Positions 1 to 8,959 are shown, counted from the first letter of the stretch. The stretch: DNA of 64,000 bases from Paramarasmius palmivorus (GCA_037176845.1 JAYKXP010000040.1:310001-374000); one strand, 5' to 3'. Translations and numbers: made by a program. Notes: generated by a model not told the origin, from the sequence alone.

Positions 1-1
1 C

Positions 2-631
2 GAGAACTTTTCCAGAGATCCCAAGGAGGCTCTACGTCTCCTCCGAGCTAGCGGATCTGCGCCAACCTTCCCAACCCAGTCCTGGAAAGAGCTCCTTGAA
101 GGCTCCTATGTCGACTTCGACTCTATCAACAAAGATTTATTCGGGGGCACAACAATCTCTACAGAAGAAGACTGGGGACGAGTCTGGCGTGTTTTCGAAC
201 CAGCAATGTCTTACGCCTTTGCTAGACGGGGACAAGAGCTTCGTACCTATGGCACATATATCCTCGACTTCTTCCAGCAGTTCAAATCTGACCATCACGC
301 CAACGTCATCAATTTCGATCGCGCCGTCCGTCACTTCATCGCAAATTCTAGAGATGTCTTATTTAGTGATACCAATCGGTTCACACATCTCGAAATATCT
401 TACCTCTGCCCTGGAGGAAAGCATTTCATCGAACCTCCCTCTCTTCGTGGACCAAAGAGGAGCTTTAACAACCGTACCCGTTCCTCTGACGAAGTGTGCC
501 GGAACTGGAACAATGGCAACTGTTCAAAGGGGTCCGATCCCTGCCCAGGGGGCCGGAAGCACGTCTGCAGCACCTGTGGAGCCTCTGACCACCGCCGGAA
601 GGACAGGAAACAATGCCCCAAGCCTGCGTAA
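2..631 (+). CDS. Gag-like protein of DIRS element, 5' partial
   Basis: The frame is open from the left edge to the TAA at 629-631, so the N-terminus is missing. It aligns by eye with the Gag of copy 2: both contain the SRDPKEA segment, followed by a tryptophan-containing stretch. The C-terminus holds two cysteine/histidine motifs. One is CCCH-like and starts CRNWNNGNC. The other is a zinc-knuckle-like C-x2-C-x4-H-x7-C. In this family Gag packages the RNA intermediate. The frame overlaps the RT frame downstream, so RT is probably made by an internal start or a frameshift. Confidence 0.75.
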   Translation, partial: ENFSRDPKEALRLLRASGSAPTFPTQSWKELLEGSYVDFDSINKDLFGGTTISTEEDWGRVWRVFEPAMSYAFARRGQELRTYGTYILDFFQQFKSDHHANVINFDRAVRHFIANSRDVLFSDTNRFTHLEISYLCPGGKHFIEPPSLRGPKRSFNNRTRSSDEVCRNWNNGNCSKGSDPCPGGRKHVCSTCGASDHRRKDRKQCPKPA

Positions 632-2684
632 TGCCTCTCTTGGGTCATTGGGTCCAGTTTCTTCGTCTGCGGTCTCAGCTTCACTACCTTCTACCCATCC
701 TTTGCCTCCTAACGAAACCTATGCATCATATAGTCCTTGTTCTGATGATGTTTTTGAATGCGAATCATGTGTCCCCCGATACCTTCGCGGATATGCCTGG
801 CGTGAAGACTCATTATGTTCGAGCATCACAGCTTACATGACTGAGATCGATTCACCGCTTCCAAGACCTCCTCCTTCAGAGTTCCAGAACGAGTCCGTTC
901 TTCGCACCATCGAACGTCACCCGGATCTGTTCAATGTTTCAACGGAGATCAACGTTGATGAAATGGAGAAATTGTTGACCGGAGCTTACCCTGACACTTT
1001 GCAACATCCGAATACCCCTTTCATCGACTCTGTAATGTCCATGTTGCGTGAAGGTTCCTGGCCATGGGCAGATACCCACCACAATGATGGTTACCCGATT
1101 ACCTACGATAAATCCTTATTCCACCCGAGGACTGAACGAGAACGTGCATTTCTTGAAGAGTATAGCCACTCAGAAGAACTTGCTGGTCACCATTCACGCG
1201 ATTTCGGCCCTGATCTCCTCGAAGGAATGTACTCAACTCCTGTCTTGGCCGTACTGAAGCCTCATTCTGATGATCTACGACTAGTCCATCACATGAGCTA
1301 TGGGGAGTACTGTCAGAATTCTATGATGGATCGCTCACAGACCAAAGGTGCTCGCCTAGATACTCTCCACAATTTCACCGCCGCCCTACTGCACTACAAA
1401 CGTGAACATCCGGACAAGGAGCTGGTTGCATGGAAATCGGATGTCGCTGGAGCGTTTTGTCTCTGTCCCTTACACCCCCTATGGCAGATCAAGCAGATCG
1501 TCACCACCAACTATCCCTCCATAGACGACGTCGAGAGCAACATTGACAGGGGACCCCTCATACATCGCGTTGACTGGAGGTGCTCCTTTGGCAGTTGTGC
1601 TTCACCTTGTACGTGGGCATCTGTTATGGGTCTTGTGTTGTGGATCGTCATATTTGTCTTTGGTCTTCAGGACGTCTTCGCCTACGTTGATGACAACTTT
1701 GGTTGGGAAGATGCAGTGAATTTTGTCCTATATTCTCCGTACGGTATCATGATGCCAGCAAAGCAAGCCGCACTTTTACGTATCTGGGACCGACTGGGAA
1801 TTCCGCACAAACGCCGCAAGCAACTCCATGGGAAAGTCCTGGAAATCATCGGGTTCTTAGTGGACGTCAATAACCTTACCATCACACTCCCTTCAGAATC
1901 AAAGACAGATCTTATAAATGCCGTACAAGGCTTTATCGACTCTCCGCAACAGCGTCGGAAACTCTATGAGTGGCAACAACTGGCGGGATGGATTTCATGG
2001 TCACTCAATGTCTTTCCCCGTTTGCGTCCTGCACTGTGCCACGTGTACCAGAAGATGTCGAAAAAAGGTGAAAGATGGGGTTATGTCCACCTTAACAACG
2101 CTGTCCGGGATGACCTTCGATGGTTCCTGAACCATGTCATCAAATCTGACAGTGTCTACGTGTTTGATTCCGTCGATTGGAATCCGGTGTCTGAATCTGA
2201 CTTCGAGATACGGTGTGATGCCTGTCTCGAAGGCATGGGTTTTTGGTCACCGAGCTTGTCCATCGGTTCTTATTGCCCCGTCCCGGTCGATCTGTCAGAA
2301 GATCCTAAGATCTTCTTTTGGGAAACCGTTGCAGTACTGGGAGCTTTGGAATGGTTCGTACGTGTCGCACTGCAGGGTGCCCCTCATCTTTTCCCTTCTG
2401 ACCGCCCTATCCGCCTTTCCATTTTCACCGACAACTTCAACACTGTTCACATCTTCGATACCCTTGCCGCCGGATCTGGATACAACGATCTCCTGAAAGC
2501 AGCTGTCGACATCTTGATCAAGCACAACATTGACCTTCGCGTAATTCATATCCCTGGAGACGAGAATGAAGTGGCCGATGCCATTTCCCAACGTAATTTC
2601 GATCGCGCGTGCGCCATTCGTCCCAATCTCGTTATTTTACCTTTTCAACCCCCTCAGTGTTCGTTGGGGGCAGCTAAAAAATGA
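108..2684 (+). CDS. Reverse transcriptase/RNase H of DIRS-like element
   Basis: One open frame encodes the polymerase and RNase H. RT motif A is in WKSDVAGAF and the catalytic YVDD box lies near 1683-1695. After a connection region, the RNase H domain shows the acidic residues expected of the fold: Asp in CDAC, Glu in FWETVAVLGALEW, Asp in FTDN and a final Asp in DENEVADAIS. There is no protease or DDE integrase. The first ~200 codons overlap gag and are Ser/Thr-rich and poorly conserved, so the true start is uncertain. The coordinate given is the first ATG in frame, and ATG at 837 is another candidate. The stop at 2682-2684 overlaps the recombinase ATG. Confidence 0.82.
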   Translation: MSTSTLSTKIYSGAQQSLQKKTGDESGVFSNQQCLTPLLDGDKSFVPMAHISSTSSSSSNLTITPTSSISIAPSVTSSQILEMSYLVIPIGSHISKYLTSALEESISSNLPLFVDQRGALTTVPVPLTKCAGTGTMATVQRGPIPAQGAGSTSAAPVEPLTTAGRTGNNAPSLRNASLGSLGPVSSSAVSASLPSTHPLPPNETYASYSPCSDDVFECESCVPRYLRGYAWREDSLCSSITAYMTEIDSPLPRPPPSEFQNESVLRTIERHPDLFNVSTEINVDEMEKLLTGAYPDTLQHPNTPFIDSVMSMLREGSWPWADTHHNDGYPITYDKSLFHPRTERERAFLEEYSHSEELAGHHSRDFGPDLLEGMYSTPVLAVLKPHSDDLRLVHHMSYGEYCQNSMMDRSQTKGARLDTLHNFTAALLHYKREHPDKELVAWKSDVAGAFCLCPLHPLWQIKQIVTTNYPSIDDVESNIDRGPLIHRVDWRCSFGSCASPCTWASVMGLVLWIVIFVFGLQDVFAYVDDNFGWEDAVNFVLYSPYGIMMPAKQAALLRIWDRLGIPHKRRKQLHGKVLEIIGFLVDVNNLTITLPSESKTDLINAVQGFIDSPQQRRKLYEWQQLAGWISWSLNVFPRLRPALCHVYQKMSKKGERWGYVHLNNAVRDDLRWFLNHVIKSDSVYVFDSVDWNPVSESDFEIRCDACLEGMGFWSPSLSIGSYCPVPVDLSEDPKIFFWETVAVLGALEWFVRVALQGAPHLFPSDRPIRLSIFTDNFNTVHIFDTLAAGSGYNDLLKAAVDILIKHNIDLRVIHIPGDENEVADAISQRNFDRACAIRPNLVILPFQPPQCSLGAAKK

Positions 2685-3667
2685 CTCCGACAATCTCTCG
2701 GGGTGCGAGGCAACCGCCTCGTAAACCCTGGACGGTAGAGGAGCTCATTCAACGGCGCAATATTGCTCTAGGAATGTCAATTGACTCTACCACACGTGCT
2801 ACGTACTCATCTTCACTTAATTCATATCTTACTTTCTGTGAACTACACGATATGCCAATTAATCCTACCCCTGATACCCTATCCTTCTATGTTGTGTTTA
2901 TGTGTCATCATATCATTCCCGACTCTGTTGCCGGCTACCTCTCAGGCATCGTTCACGGTCTTCAGCCGTTCTTTCCGGATGTTAAAAAGAATCGTGATCA
3001 TCATTTAGTTTCCCGCACTCTCAAAGGTTGTCGGCGCATGTTCAAGAAGTCCACTCAGCGCAAACTTCCCCTCTCCGTCGACTCTATCCGCGAGAACATG
3101 GATCGGCTTCCCCCTAACCCCCACTACGACGATCTCTTGTTCAACACAATGATGGCCACCGGTACTCGAGGTTTACTCCGCCTTGGGGAGATGACAACTC
3201 CTGACCTGGTGTGACTCCGCAATCCCCGGAAATACTCTTTGAGGAGCCGGGTTGAATTTCTCGATGATGGGTTCTCCTTCTGGTTAGAAACCCACAAGAC
3301 CGATAAAGCGTTTGAGGGCGCGCGTATCGTCATCACCTATCACCCCCGCATTGATGTTCCCGGCATCTTTAGGACCTACATCACTTGCCGAGATTCAAGA
3401 TTTCCCTTGAATCCATTCCTGTGGTTGACTTCGACAGGGAGAGTCCCAACACGCTCTTGGTTTATGACCAGGTTCCGATTATTTTGCATCGACCACAGAT
3501 TTGCTGGCCAGCCTATGCGTGCTGGTGGTGCTACATTCTTGGCAGAGGAAGGAACTCCTCGGGAATTGATCCAGGCTGTCGGACGGTGGACTTCTGACGC
3601 GTTCAACATCTATATTCGGAAGAACCCGGTGCTTCTTCAATCCATTGTCACGACGGCATCCATTTAA
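2681..3667 (+). pseudogene. DIRS tyrosine recombinase with internal stop
   Basis: This frame starts at the ATG that overlaps the RT stop and is interrupted by TGA at 3212-3214, then continues in the same frame to 3667. It parallels copy 2 along its whole length. Recognisable recombinase blocks are GLLRLGEM (box I Arg), HKTD, MRAGGAT (box II Arg), GRW, and IYIRK with the candidate catalytic Tyr. In the family this enzyme integrates a circular cDNA. The stop lies between box I and the rest of the catalytic domain, so the product would be inactive. Confidence 0.8.
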
Positions 3668-3755
3668 CACGCCACTCCCCTCTCATCACTCCGATGTTCT
3701 GAACATCTTCTCATCTCTCTCTCTTCTTCTTTTCTCTTTTAGCATATTAGCCATT

Positions 3756-3804
3756 GGTTCGCGGCGCCCAGAGCATGCTATGTATCTCTTGGGTCTGATG
3801 ACCC
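3756..3804 (+). repeat. 49-bp terminal-type repeat, unit 1
   Basis: This 49-bp segment recurs at 4263-4311 with one mismatch. It lies just after the pyrimidine-rich tail that ends copy 1, and the second unit opens the leader of copy 2. That placement fits the split or terminal repeats of tyrosine-recombinase retrotransposons. Confidence 0.7.
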
Positions 3805-4262
3805 GGTGTTGCTAAGCTACGAAGGATGAAAAACACACCCCACAGACGATTGGTTGGTTTAAACGAGGACATTTACACGAAGGCAATTGACGGTGAGTAA
3901 GTCCGTAACGCCCGTGTCTAAACGCCAACTCACTACCTGTAATAGGTAGTGAGGAACCTGTTTCGTCTCCTGTGTCGTATGGCCAACACCCGCAGTCATA
4001 GAGACTCGACACGTTTTGCTCGTAGACATAGTGTCTCGATCGATCTTCTCCTTTCGTAGAAATACCCTAATCTTCACCTGGCGGACTCCTCACTCATTAT
4101 TCCTTGTCCGCCAGGTGGGTAATCACATACTAGTTTCTCAGATCACCACTTACTCATTATTCCTTGTCCGCCAGTGTTGTTTTTCGCTACCCACCCGATT
4201 CCTTCTCAGTCATTACCACTCCCGTAGTATTATTTCATGTATTTAGATAGTTGGGCGCCATC
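3805..4262. other. Non-coding spacer between the two DIRS copies
   Basis: No convincing gene is present. A 22-bp unit ending in ccttgtccgccag occurs twice, near 4092-4113 and 4153-4174, so this stretch may be the eroded end of another DIRS insertion. Confidence 0.45.
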
Positions 4263-4311
4263 GGTTCACGGCGCCCAGAGCATGCTATGTATCTCTTGGG
4301 TCTGATGACCC
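4263..4311 (+). repeat. 49-bp terminal-type repeat, unit 2
   Basis: This matches 3756-3804 with one mismatch. It is followed directly by a 30-bp leader motif (cgtcgccagagattgttta and onward, from about 4313) that reappears at about 8466-8495 downstream of copy 2. Confidence 0.7.
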
Positions 4312-5727
4312 ACGTCGCCAGAGATTGTTTATTTCGCGCTTATTCTGAATATTTCTCATATTCCATCAACTCTGTCTCTTCCATCGACCTCGTCTCAATT
4401 AATGCCCCCTAAAACGACATCATCACAATCTTCCCATGCCGGCGGTACTCTCTCCATTGATCGCATCACTGGCGCACAGAGGCCGCAACCGCCATCTTCG
4501 GCACAAGCTTCAACTTCTATTTCTTCTGGCGGCCCTACTCCCACTGTTACTACTCAACCTCAGGCTAGCACATCTGCCGCCGGTCAGGCCCCTGTTTCCG
4601 ACAACTCCAACACCACTCCTCTCACACCTCAGGCCAATGTTGTTAACGAGTCCCATCAGTCAATGCACGATATTGTCACTCAGTACCGTGAAGGGAAACT
4701 CACCCGGAAATCTGCCGAAAAGGGGTTGGCGAAGATCTTCCGCACGAGTAGCGAGACTCTCGGACTTCGATTGTCATCTGACCAGGTCCGGGATGGCATT
4801 GGCGGATGGCTCATATCATTGGACGACCATGATAAGGAGGTCAAACGTGGGAGAGACGCCGGGAACTCAGTCGCAGAGGCTCTTGGGTTGGATAAAGAGG
4901 GCCATAACCATGGTGATGGTACTGAACGTGGAGACAAAGGAAAGCGGCGTCAACGCAGTCCTGATCCAGACCCAGAACCTTCCTCTCCCTCATCTTCAAG
5001 CTCGTCTGAGGACGAGAAGGATCATGATGACCGGGATCACCGCCGTAACCACCGCCGTAACCACCGAAAGCGTAGTCCCTCATCCTCACGTTCACCTGCA
5101 CCAAAATCTCACAAGCGACGTCGCCGAGACCCTTCTCCTTCCTCCTCTGACAGTTCAGACTCCTCATCTGATTCATCCCATCATTCGTCCCATCATTCCT
5201 CTCGAAAGAAGCCAAAGCTCAACAAGCGACTTTTCCCCTTTTTGTCTGCCAACAGGACATACCTTCAGAAGCTCCGCAAGAGGCACGGGAGACGTGAGGT
5301 TATTTGTCGGCAACTCGAGAACTACTCCCGTGATCCAAAGGAAGCTGCAAGACGCATCATGTATTCCAAGAATGCTCCGCCACTCGTTCTCGATGAGTGG
5401 AAGACTGTCCTACCTGGGGACTACACAGATCTTGATGTGATCTTTGTCCGTATGCATCCTTCCCACTCTGCTTCCTCAATACAGACCCAGAGTGATTGGG
5501 CTGAAGCCTGGTCATATCTACGTCGTGGCATCAATCATGCCTTTTCTTTTCGGGAGGATGAGCTTCATGAGTACGAGGATTATCTCCTCTCCAGCTTCCG
5601 CACACGCCAGTCCTCTTTCCATGTGAATATTGTCGCATTTGATCGCGATAATCGCCAGAATGTTCTGGCTGCCAACAAGGGGGTGCTCTTCACCGATTTT
5701 CACCACTTCTCTCGAGGAGTGGATGTA

Positions 5728-6370
5728 AGCCTCTAACTAGACGGCCCTGTAAATCAAGCAGGCCGTCTAACTAGATTTTGCGGGTGTACGTAGGCCTTGC
5801 GGTCTAGTTAGACAGGCAGTACAGTGAGAGATTAAAATATACGGAGTCAGCATGGATTGAACAAAGACCCTAACACCTTACATAATGCTGATACCCAAGA
5901 TCGGCAGCAATACCACTGCGTCACCGGTGTGTTGGAAAAACTAAGGTTTTATCCCCTAACCCTAACCGTGGGGCGTTCCCCCCCCCGCACCCCCCCCTTA
6001 TATATATCCCCAGCCCCTAACCCTTTTTGCGGGGGGTTTCACCCCCCCGCGCCCCCCTCTAACACCTAACCCCTAACCTAAGGAGAAGTGCTCCGCTTCG
6101 CTTCGCACTTTCCTCTGAGTGGGGGTGCAAACAGGTACAGGATACATGGCATAGTTGTTAATACGCTTGTTCTTCTTACTTACTGTTAGTAATTGACCAT
6201 TATGTCGGCTGTTCAAGTCTTTCTTGTTACTTACCTTTTTGTTCTTAGTCACCTGATGTGATTACGGAAATGTGCCGTAAGCCTGTCTAACTAGACAGCA
6301 AGGCCCACAACCACCCGCCAAGTCTAGCTAGACGGCCTGGTTGATTTACAAGGCTGTCTAGTTAGAGGGG
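5728..6370. mobile_element. 643-bp non-autonomous inverted-repeat element with TA target duplication
   Basis: The ends form imperfect terminal inverted repeats of about 85 bp, both beginning near ctctaactagac. TA at 5726-5727 and at 6371-6372 is a 2-bp target duplication of the type made by Tc1/mariner-like transposases. Excising the element plus one TA restores the gag frame exactly, which confirms the boundaries. No coding capacity for a transposase is visible. The interior has C-rich tracts with ccctaaccctaacc telomere-like motifs. Confidence 0.85.
5941..6085. repeat. Telomere-like C-rich motif cluster
   Basis: Within the 643-bp element there are several ccctaac or cccctaac motifs mixed with poly-C runs. 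They resemble the common fungal telomere unit (TTAGGG on the other strand) but do not form a regular array. Confidence 0.5.
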
Positions 6371-6637
6371 TACATCCTGTGTTGTTCTCTCAAAACCGTG
6401 AGGCTTGGCTCGAATCCACTGGCATTAACAACATCACCTCCTCTTCCCGCCGACAGAATAACGCACCACGACGCCAGGAAATTTGTCGCAACTGGAATTA
6501 CCGTCGGTGTGCTGATGACAAATCCTGTCGTCGACGTCACGTTTGCCTTTCTTGTGAGTCTCCGAACCACGTCCGTGATGACTGCAAGGGTGGTCCATCA
6601 TCACTCCCAAAGTCCGAGCGCAACTAATGCAACCTGT

Positions 6638-6809
6638 GATGTTTGTGAGAGCTGTCTTCGGCGTGATGCCAGGTCATGCTTAATCATTCAAAGCTCTTGC
6701 TACGCTCTTCCTACTCTCCATATCCTCTCATCTCCATTTCTCCCTGGCGACGTTTGTGAGAGTTGTTCTCGGCGTGATGCCAGTTCATGCTCAATCATTC
6801 GAAGCTCTC
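6638..6809 (+). repeat. Two 61-bp near-copies at 111-bp spacing in the RT remnant
   Basis: Units at 6638-6698 and 6749-6809 differ at a few positions. They encode a VCESC-like segment that resembles FECESC in the N-terminal part of the copy 1 RT frame. This suggests that a piece of the deleted RT gene was duplicated in tandem before or during the deletion. Confidence 0.6.
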
Positions 6810-6867
6810 ACTCCCCTTTTCTCTCCATGCTTAGACCCCCTCGGAATACGCTGGGGGCATCGTCATC

Positions 6868-7845
6868 ATGACTCCTCCACGTGCGGTTCGTCGGGTCCGC
6901 CATAAACCGACTTGGTCACGTGCCAAACTTGACCAACAACGCAACACTGTTCTAGGTCTTGCAATCGACTCTTCTTCCAATAGCACTTATCGCTCAGCCC
7001 TTAATTCCTGGTTTAAATTTGCTCTACAACACGATTTCCCTGCCGAACCCAATTCAAACTCCTTCAGCTACTTTGCTGCTTACATGTGTTCCTTCATCGA
7101 TCCCAAGAGCGTCAACAAGTACCTCTCTGGGATATGCTACCTTCTAGAACCATTCTATCCAAACGTACGTGCCGCTCGCTCTCATCCCCTCGTTCACCGT
7201 ACTATGAAGGGCTGTCGCCGTCTATATGGCAAACCAGCTCAACGTAAAGCACCCCTGACAAAGAACCAACTCCGGTTTGCAATGCTTTCACATCCTCCCC
7301 ACCCTTCCTACAATGACTGTCTCTTCCTTACTCTCCTATTTGTTGGGTTCTTTGCCTTACTCCATCTAGGAGAAATGGTAGCCCCCGACGCAGTCCTCCT
7401 TCGCAATTCCCGCAAGTACTCGCTTCGCTCATCTGTAGAATGGCTCCCAGAAGGGTTCTCTTTTTGGCTTCAGCGCCATAAGACTGATACCCTTTTTGAA
7501 GGGAATAAAGTTATTGTACCAGATCGACTCGATGATCTCAATCCACGGCCTATTATCCAAGCCTATATGACGCTTCGTGATGAACGGTTCATACTCTACC
7601 CATTCCTATGGGTGAAGTCAAATGGTAAGGTCCCTACTAGGCGGTGGTTCATCAAACGGCTTCGCCGTCTCTTTCCAGATCCTTCCTTTGCAGGACAGTC
7701 ACTCCGTTCTGGTGGGGCAACTGCCTTGGCTGAAGAGGGAGTTCCTCCTCATCTCATTCAGGCAGCTGGGCGTTGGTCATCAGAAGCATCCCACATATAC
7801 ATACGCAAGCACCCTGTCATTCTTCAAGCACATCTTCGACAGTGA
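6868..7845 (+). CDS. DIRS tyrosine recombinase, open frame of copy 2
   Basis: This is a 325-codon frame from ATG 6868 with no stop, colinear with the broken recombinase of copy 1. Visible blocks are LHLGEM, RHKTD, SLRSGGAT (box II Arg), GRW and IYIRKHP (candidate catalytic Tyr). The box I position reads His (LLHLGE) where copy 1 has Arg (LLRLGE). CGT to CAT is a single transition at a CpG, and it removes a residue normally needed for catalysis in tyrosine recombinases. The frame is therefore open but the enzyme may be inactive. It sits directly after the RT deletion scar. Confidence 0.8.
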   Translation: MTPPRAVRRVRHKPTWSRAKLDQQRNTVLGLAIDSSSNSTYRSALNSWFKFALQHDFPAEPNSNSFSYFAAYMCSFIDPKSVNKYLSGICYLLEPFYPNVRAARSHPLVHRTMKGCRRLYGKPAQRKAPLTKNQLRFAMLSHPPHPSYNDCLFLTLLFVGFFALLHLGEMVAPDAVLLRNSRKYSLRSSVEWLPEGFSFWLQRHKTDTLFEGNKVIVPDRLDDLNPRPIIQAYMTLRDERFILYPFLWVKSNGKVPTRRWFIKRLRRLFPDPSFAGQSLRSGGATALAEEGVPPHLIQAAGRWSSEASHIYIRKHPVILQAHLRQ

Positions 7846-7936
7846 TGGCCGCCATCGCTCCCCACCACCTGCCTAACTCCATCGTGAGTCTTCATCATAT
7901 GGCTTCACCATTCCTCTATCTCTTTTTCTTCTTCTC

Positions 7937-8035
7937 AAAAGGCTTCGCCTTTTCTCCATGGTGCCACGCACCTCTCATTACATGATGGCCTCGCCATCAT
8001 CTTCATGAGGCTTCGCCTCTCTGGTGCCTCGCACC
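7937..8035. repeat. Cluster of five compact hairpins in the DIRS copy 2 tail
   Basis: Five perfect inverted repeats with 3-nt loops follow one another: 7937-7953 (AAAAGGC-ttc-GCCTTTT), 7960-7972 (GGTGC-cac-GCACC), 7982-8000 (ATGATGGC-ctc-GCCATCAT), 8007-8019 (GAGGC-ttc-GCCTC) and 8023-8035 (GGTGC-ctc-GCACC). They lie in the 3' untranslated tail after the recombinase stop. Confidence 0.8.
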
Positions 8036-8056
8036 TTTTTCTTCTTTAGCCTATTA

Positions 8057-8158
8057 GCCTATTCCTCACGATGTCGAATCAGAATGGGCCCCAACTGCCG
8101 AAGTTGCGGGCCTGGTTTATGCTAATACGGTGTGCAGTGAGCGTTGATTAGCAATTGG
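8057..8158 (+). repeat. 102-bp direct repeat, unit 1
   Basis: This is identical by eye to 8666-8767. It abuts the pyrimidine-rich tail of DIRS copy 2. Confidence 0.85.
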
Positions 8159-8665
8159 TCGATTTTAGATGAGCTTGCGAGTCTACAAAAGATTAATTGC
8201 ATCAATAGCGAGCTCAGCATATTTCTGAAGCACTCACCGTCCCCGCGCCCCGCGCCGTAAGTGGGATATGCTCTCTCCACCGCCGAGGTCGCAAGTGAGA
8301 GAGCAGTGGTGAGTGCTGTCGTCTTGTCATCGTGATTTCGTCATGCTCACGGCAACTTCCGCAGATCCGTTACACTGGCGACGTCGTGAGACATCCTCCT
8401 TGTCTCTTCTCACAACGTCGCCAGGTATGTCCTCGAAGATTTTCCCCTTTTCTCTTCTCACAACGTCGCCAGAGATTGTTTATTTCGCGCTTACCCACCC
8501 TATTTTTTATTGTCCCACCCTTATCTCTTTAATCTATCTACGGACCATTCCTCTACATACACGAAGCATCTATGGACACTTAACTTGGACTATCCATACA
8601 CGACTTGTTTATATTCTACTTTATTTTTCTTCCTTGACAATTTGTTGCTTTTGACTCATGTATCT
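8159..8665. other. 507-bp non-coding spacer between 102-bp repeats
   Basis: No gene is present. A 22-bp unit, tctcttctcacaacgtcgccag, occurs twice (about 8402-8423 and 8452-8473). The second is followed by the agattgtttatttcgcgctta motif that also follows the leader repeat at 4312 onward. This looks like 5'-leader sequence of a further DIRS copy without its genes. Confidence 0.55.
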
Positions 8666-8767
8666 GCCTATTCCTCACGATGTCGAATCAGAATGGGCCC
8701 CAACTGCCGAAGTTGCGGGCCTGGTTTATGCTAATACGGTGTGCAGTGAGCGTTGATTAGCAATTGG
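8666..8767 (+). repeat. 102-bp direct repeat, unit 2
   Basis: This is identical by eye to 8057-8158, offset by 609 bp. Together with the leader motif between them it suggests either split direct repeats or a recombined DIRS remnant. Confidence 0.85.
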
Positions 8768-8854
8768 CCGGGGCACGGGCGGTTTAGCGTTTCCTTGGCT
8801 CTACGAAATTCGCTATGAATTGAGCGAGGGGAAAAGGCTGCAGTGTAGGTACAT

Positions 8855-8959
8855 GATTCGATGGCGTAGTCGGATATCGCATCTGTGTTATATCGTATTT
8901 CATCGCTTCGGCTCATGTTATGCACAGAAGGTACCCCAGTTCGAGTCTGGGTCGAATCA
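8855..8959 (+). tRNA. tRNA-like gene related to the tRNA-Val loci, anticodon position reads TAT, about 30-nt intron
   Basis: A full cloverleaf can be drawn. The acceptor pairs GATTCGA with TCGAATC, the D-stem is GCG/CGC, the anticodon stem is TCTGT/ACAGA and the T-arm is CCAG-TTCGAGT-CTGG. It closely resembles the tRNA-Val genes at 13600 and 19765, but the anticodon position reads TAT (Ile-UAU) instead of AAC and the variable loop has an extra base. The intron sits one base 3' of the anticodon. It could be a rare isoacceptor or a decayed copy. Confidence 0.5.

Larger units (their letters stand above)
1..3804 (+). mobile_element. DIRS-like tyrosine-recombinase retrotransposon, copy 1 (5' end cut by window)
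   Basis: The gene order is Gag, then reverse transcriptase/RNase H, then tyrosine recombinase. There is no integrase or aspartic protease, which is the DIRS-type layout. The three frames overlap tightly: gag lies over the 5' part of the RT frame, and the RT stop and recombinase start share an ATGA. The 5' leader lies outside the window. The 3' limit is inferred from the 49-bp segment at 3756-3804 that is repeated in front of copy 2. The recombinase carries an internal stop, so this copy is probably dead. Confidence 0.8.
4402..6627 (+). pseudogene. Gag of DIRS copy 2, split by an inserted element
   Basis: The ATG at 4402 opens a 444-codon frame with a Ser/Thr/Pro-rich N-terminus, a central Ser/Arg/Asp/His-rich stretch (residues about 180-280) and a conserved C-terminal region similar to copy 1. 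The frame ends early at 5736, inside the inserted element. Host coding resumes at 6371 with the same frame if one copy of the TA target is removed. The distal part carries the two Cys/His motifs (CRNWNYRRC and CLSCESPNH) seen in copy 1 and stops at 6625-6627. Removing the insertion would give a full Gag of roughly 525 residues. Confidence 0.78.
4263..8056 (+). mobile_element. DIRS-like element copy 2, RT-deleted, with nested insertion
   Basis: The leader repeat is followed by gag, a short remnant where the RT gene should be, and an open recombinase frame. The junction before the recombinase ATG (cccctcggaatacgctgggg) resembles the end of the copy 1 RT gene, which shows that most of the RT/RNase H was deleted. 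A 643-bp inverted-repeat element interrupts gag. The 3' limit is placed at the pyrimidine-rich tail that matches the tail of copy 1. Without RT this copy cannot be autonomous. Confidence 0.72.

Noticed and set aside
137..684. Minus-strand open frames over the DIRS gag/RT overlap
   Set aside because: They mirror the codon structure of the plus-strand Gag and RT frames and show no motif.
1..3667. LTR retrotransposon of Gypsy or Copia type
   Set aside because: No protease or DDE integrase is present and a tyrosine recombinase follows the RNase H.
7930..8040. CRISPR-like array
   Set aside because: The hairpins differ in sequence, have no constant repeat or spacers, and the host is a eukaryote.
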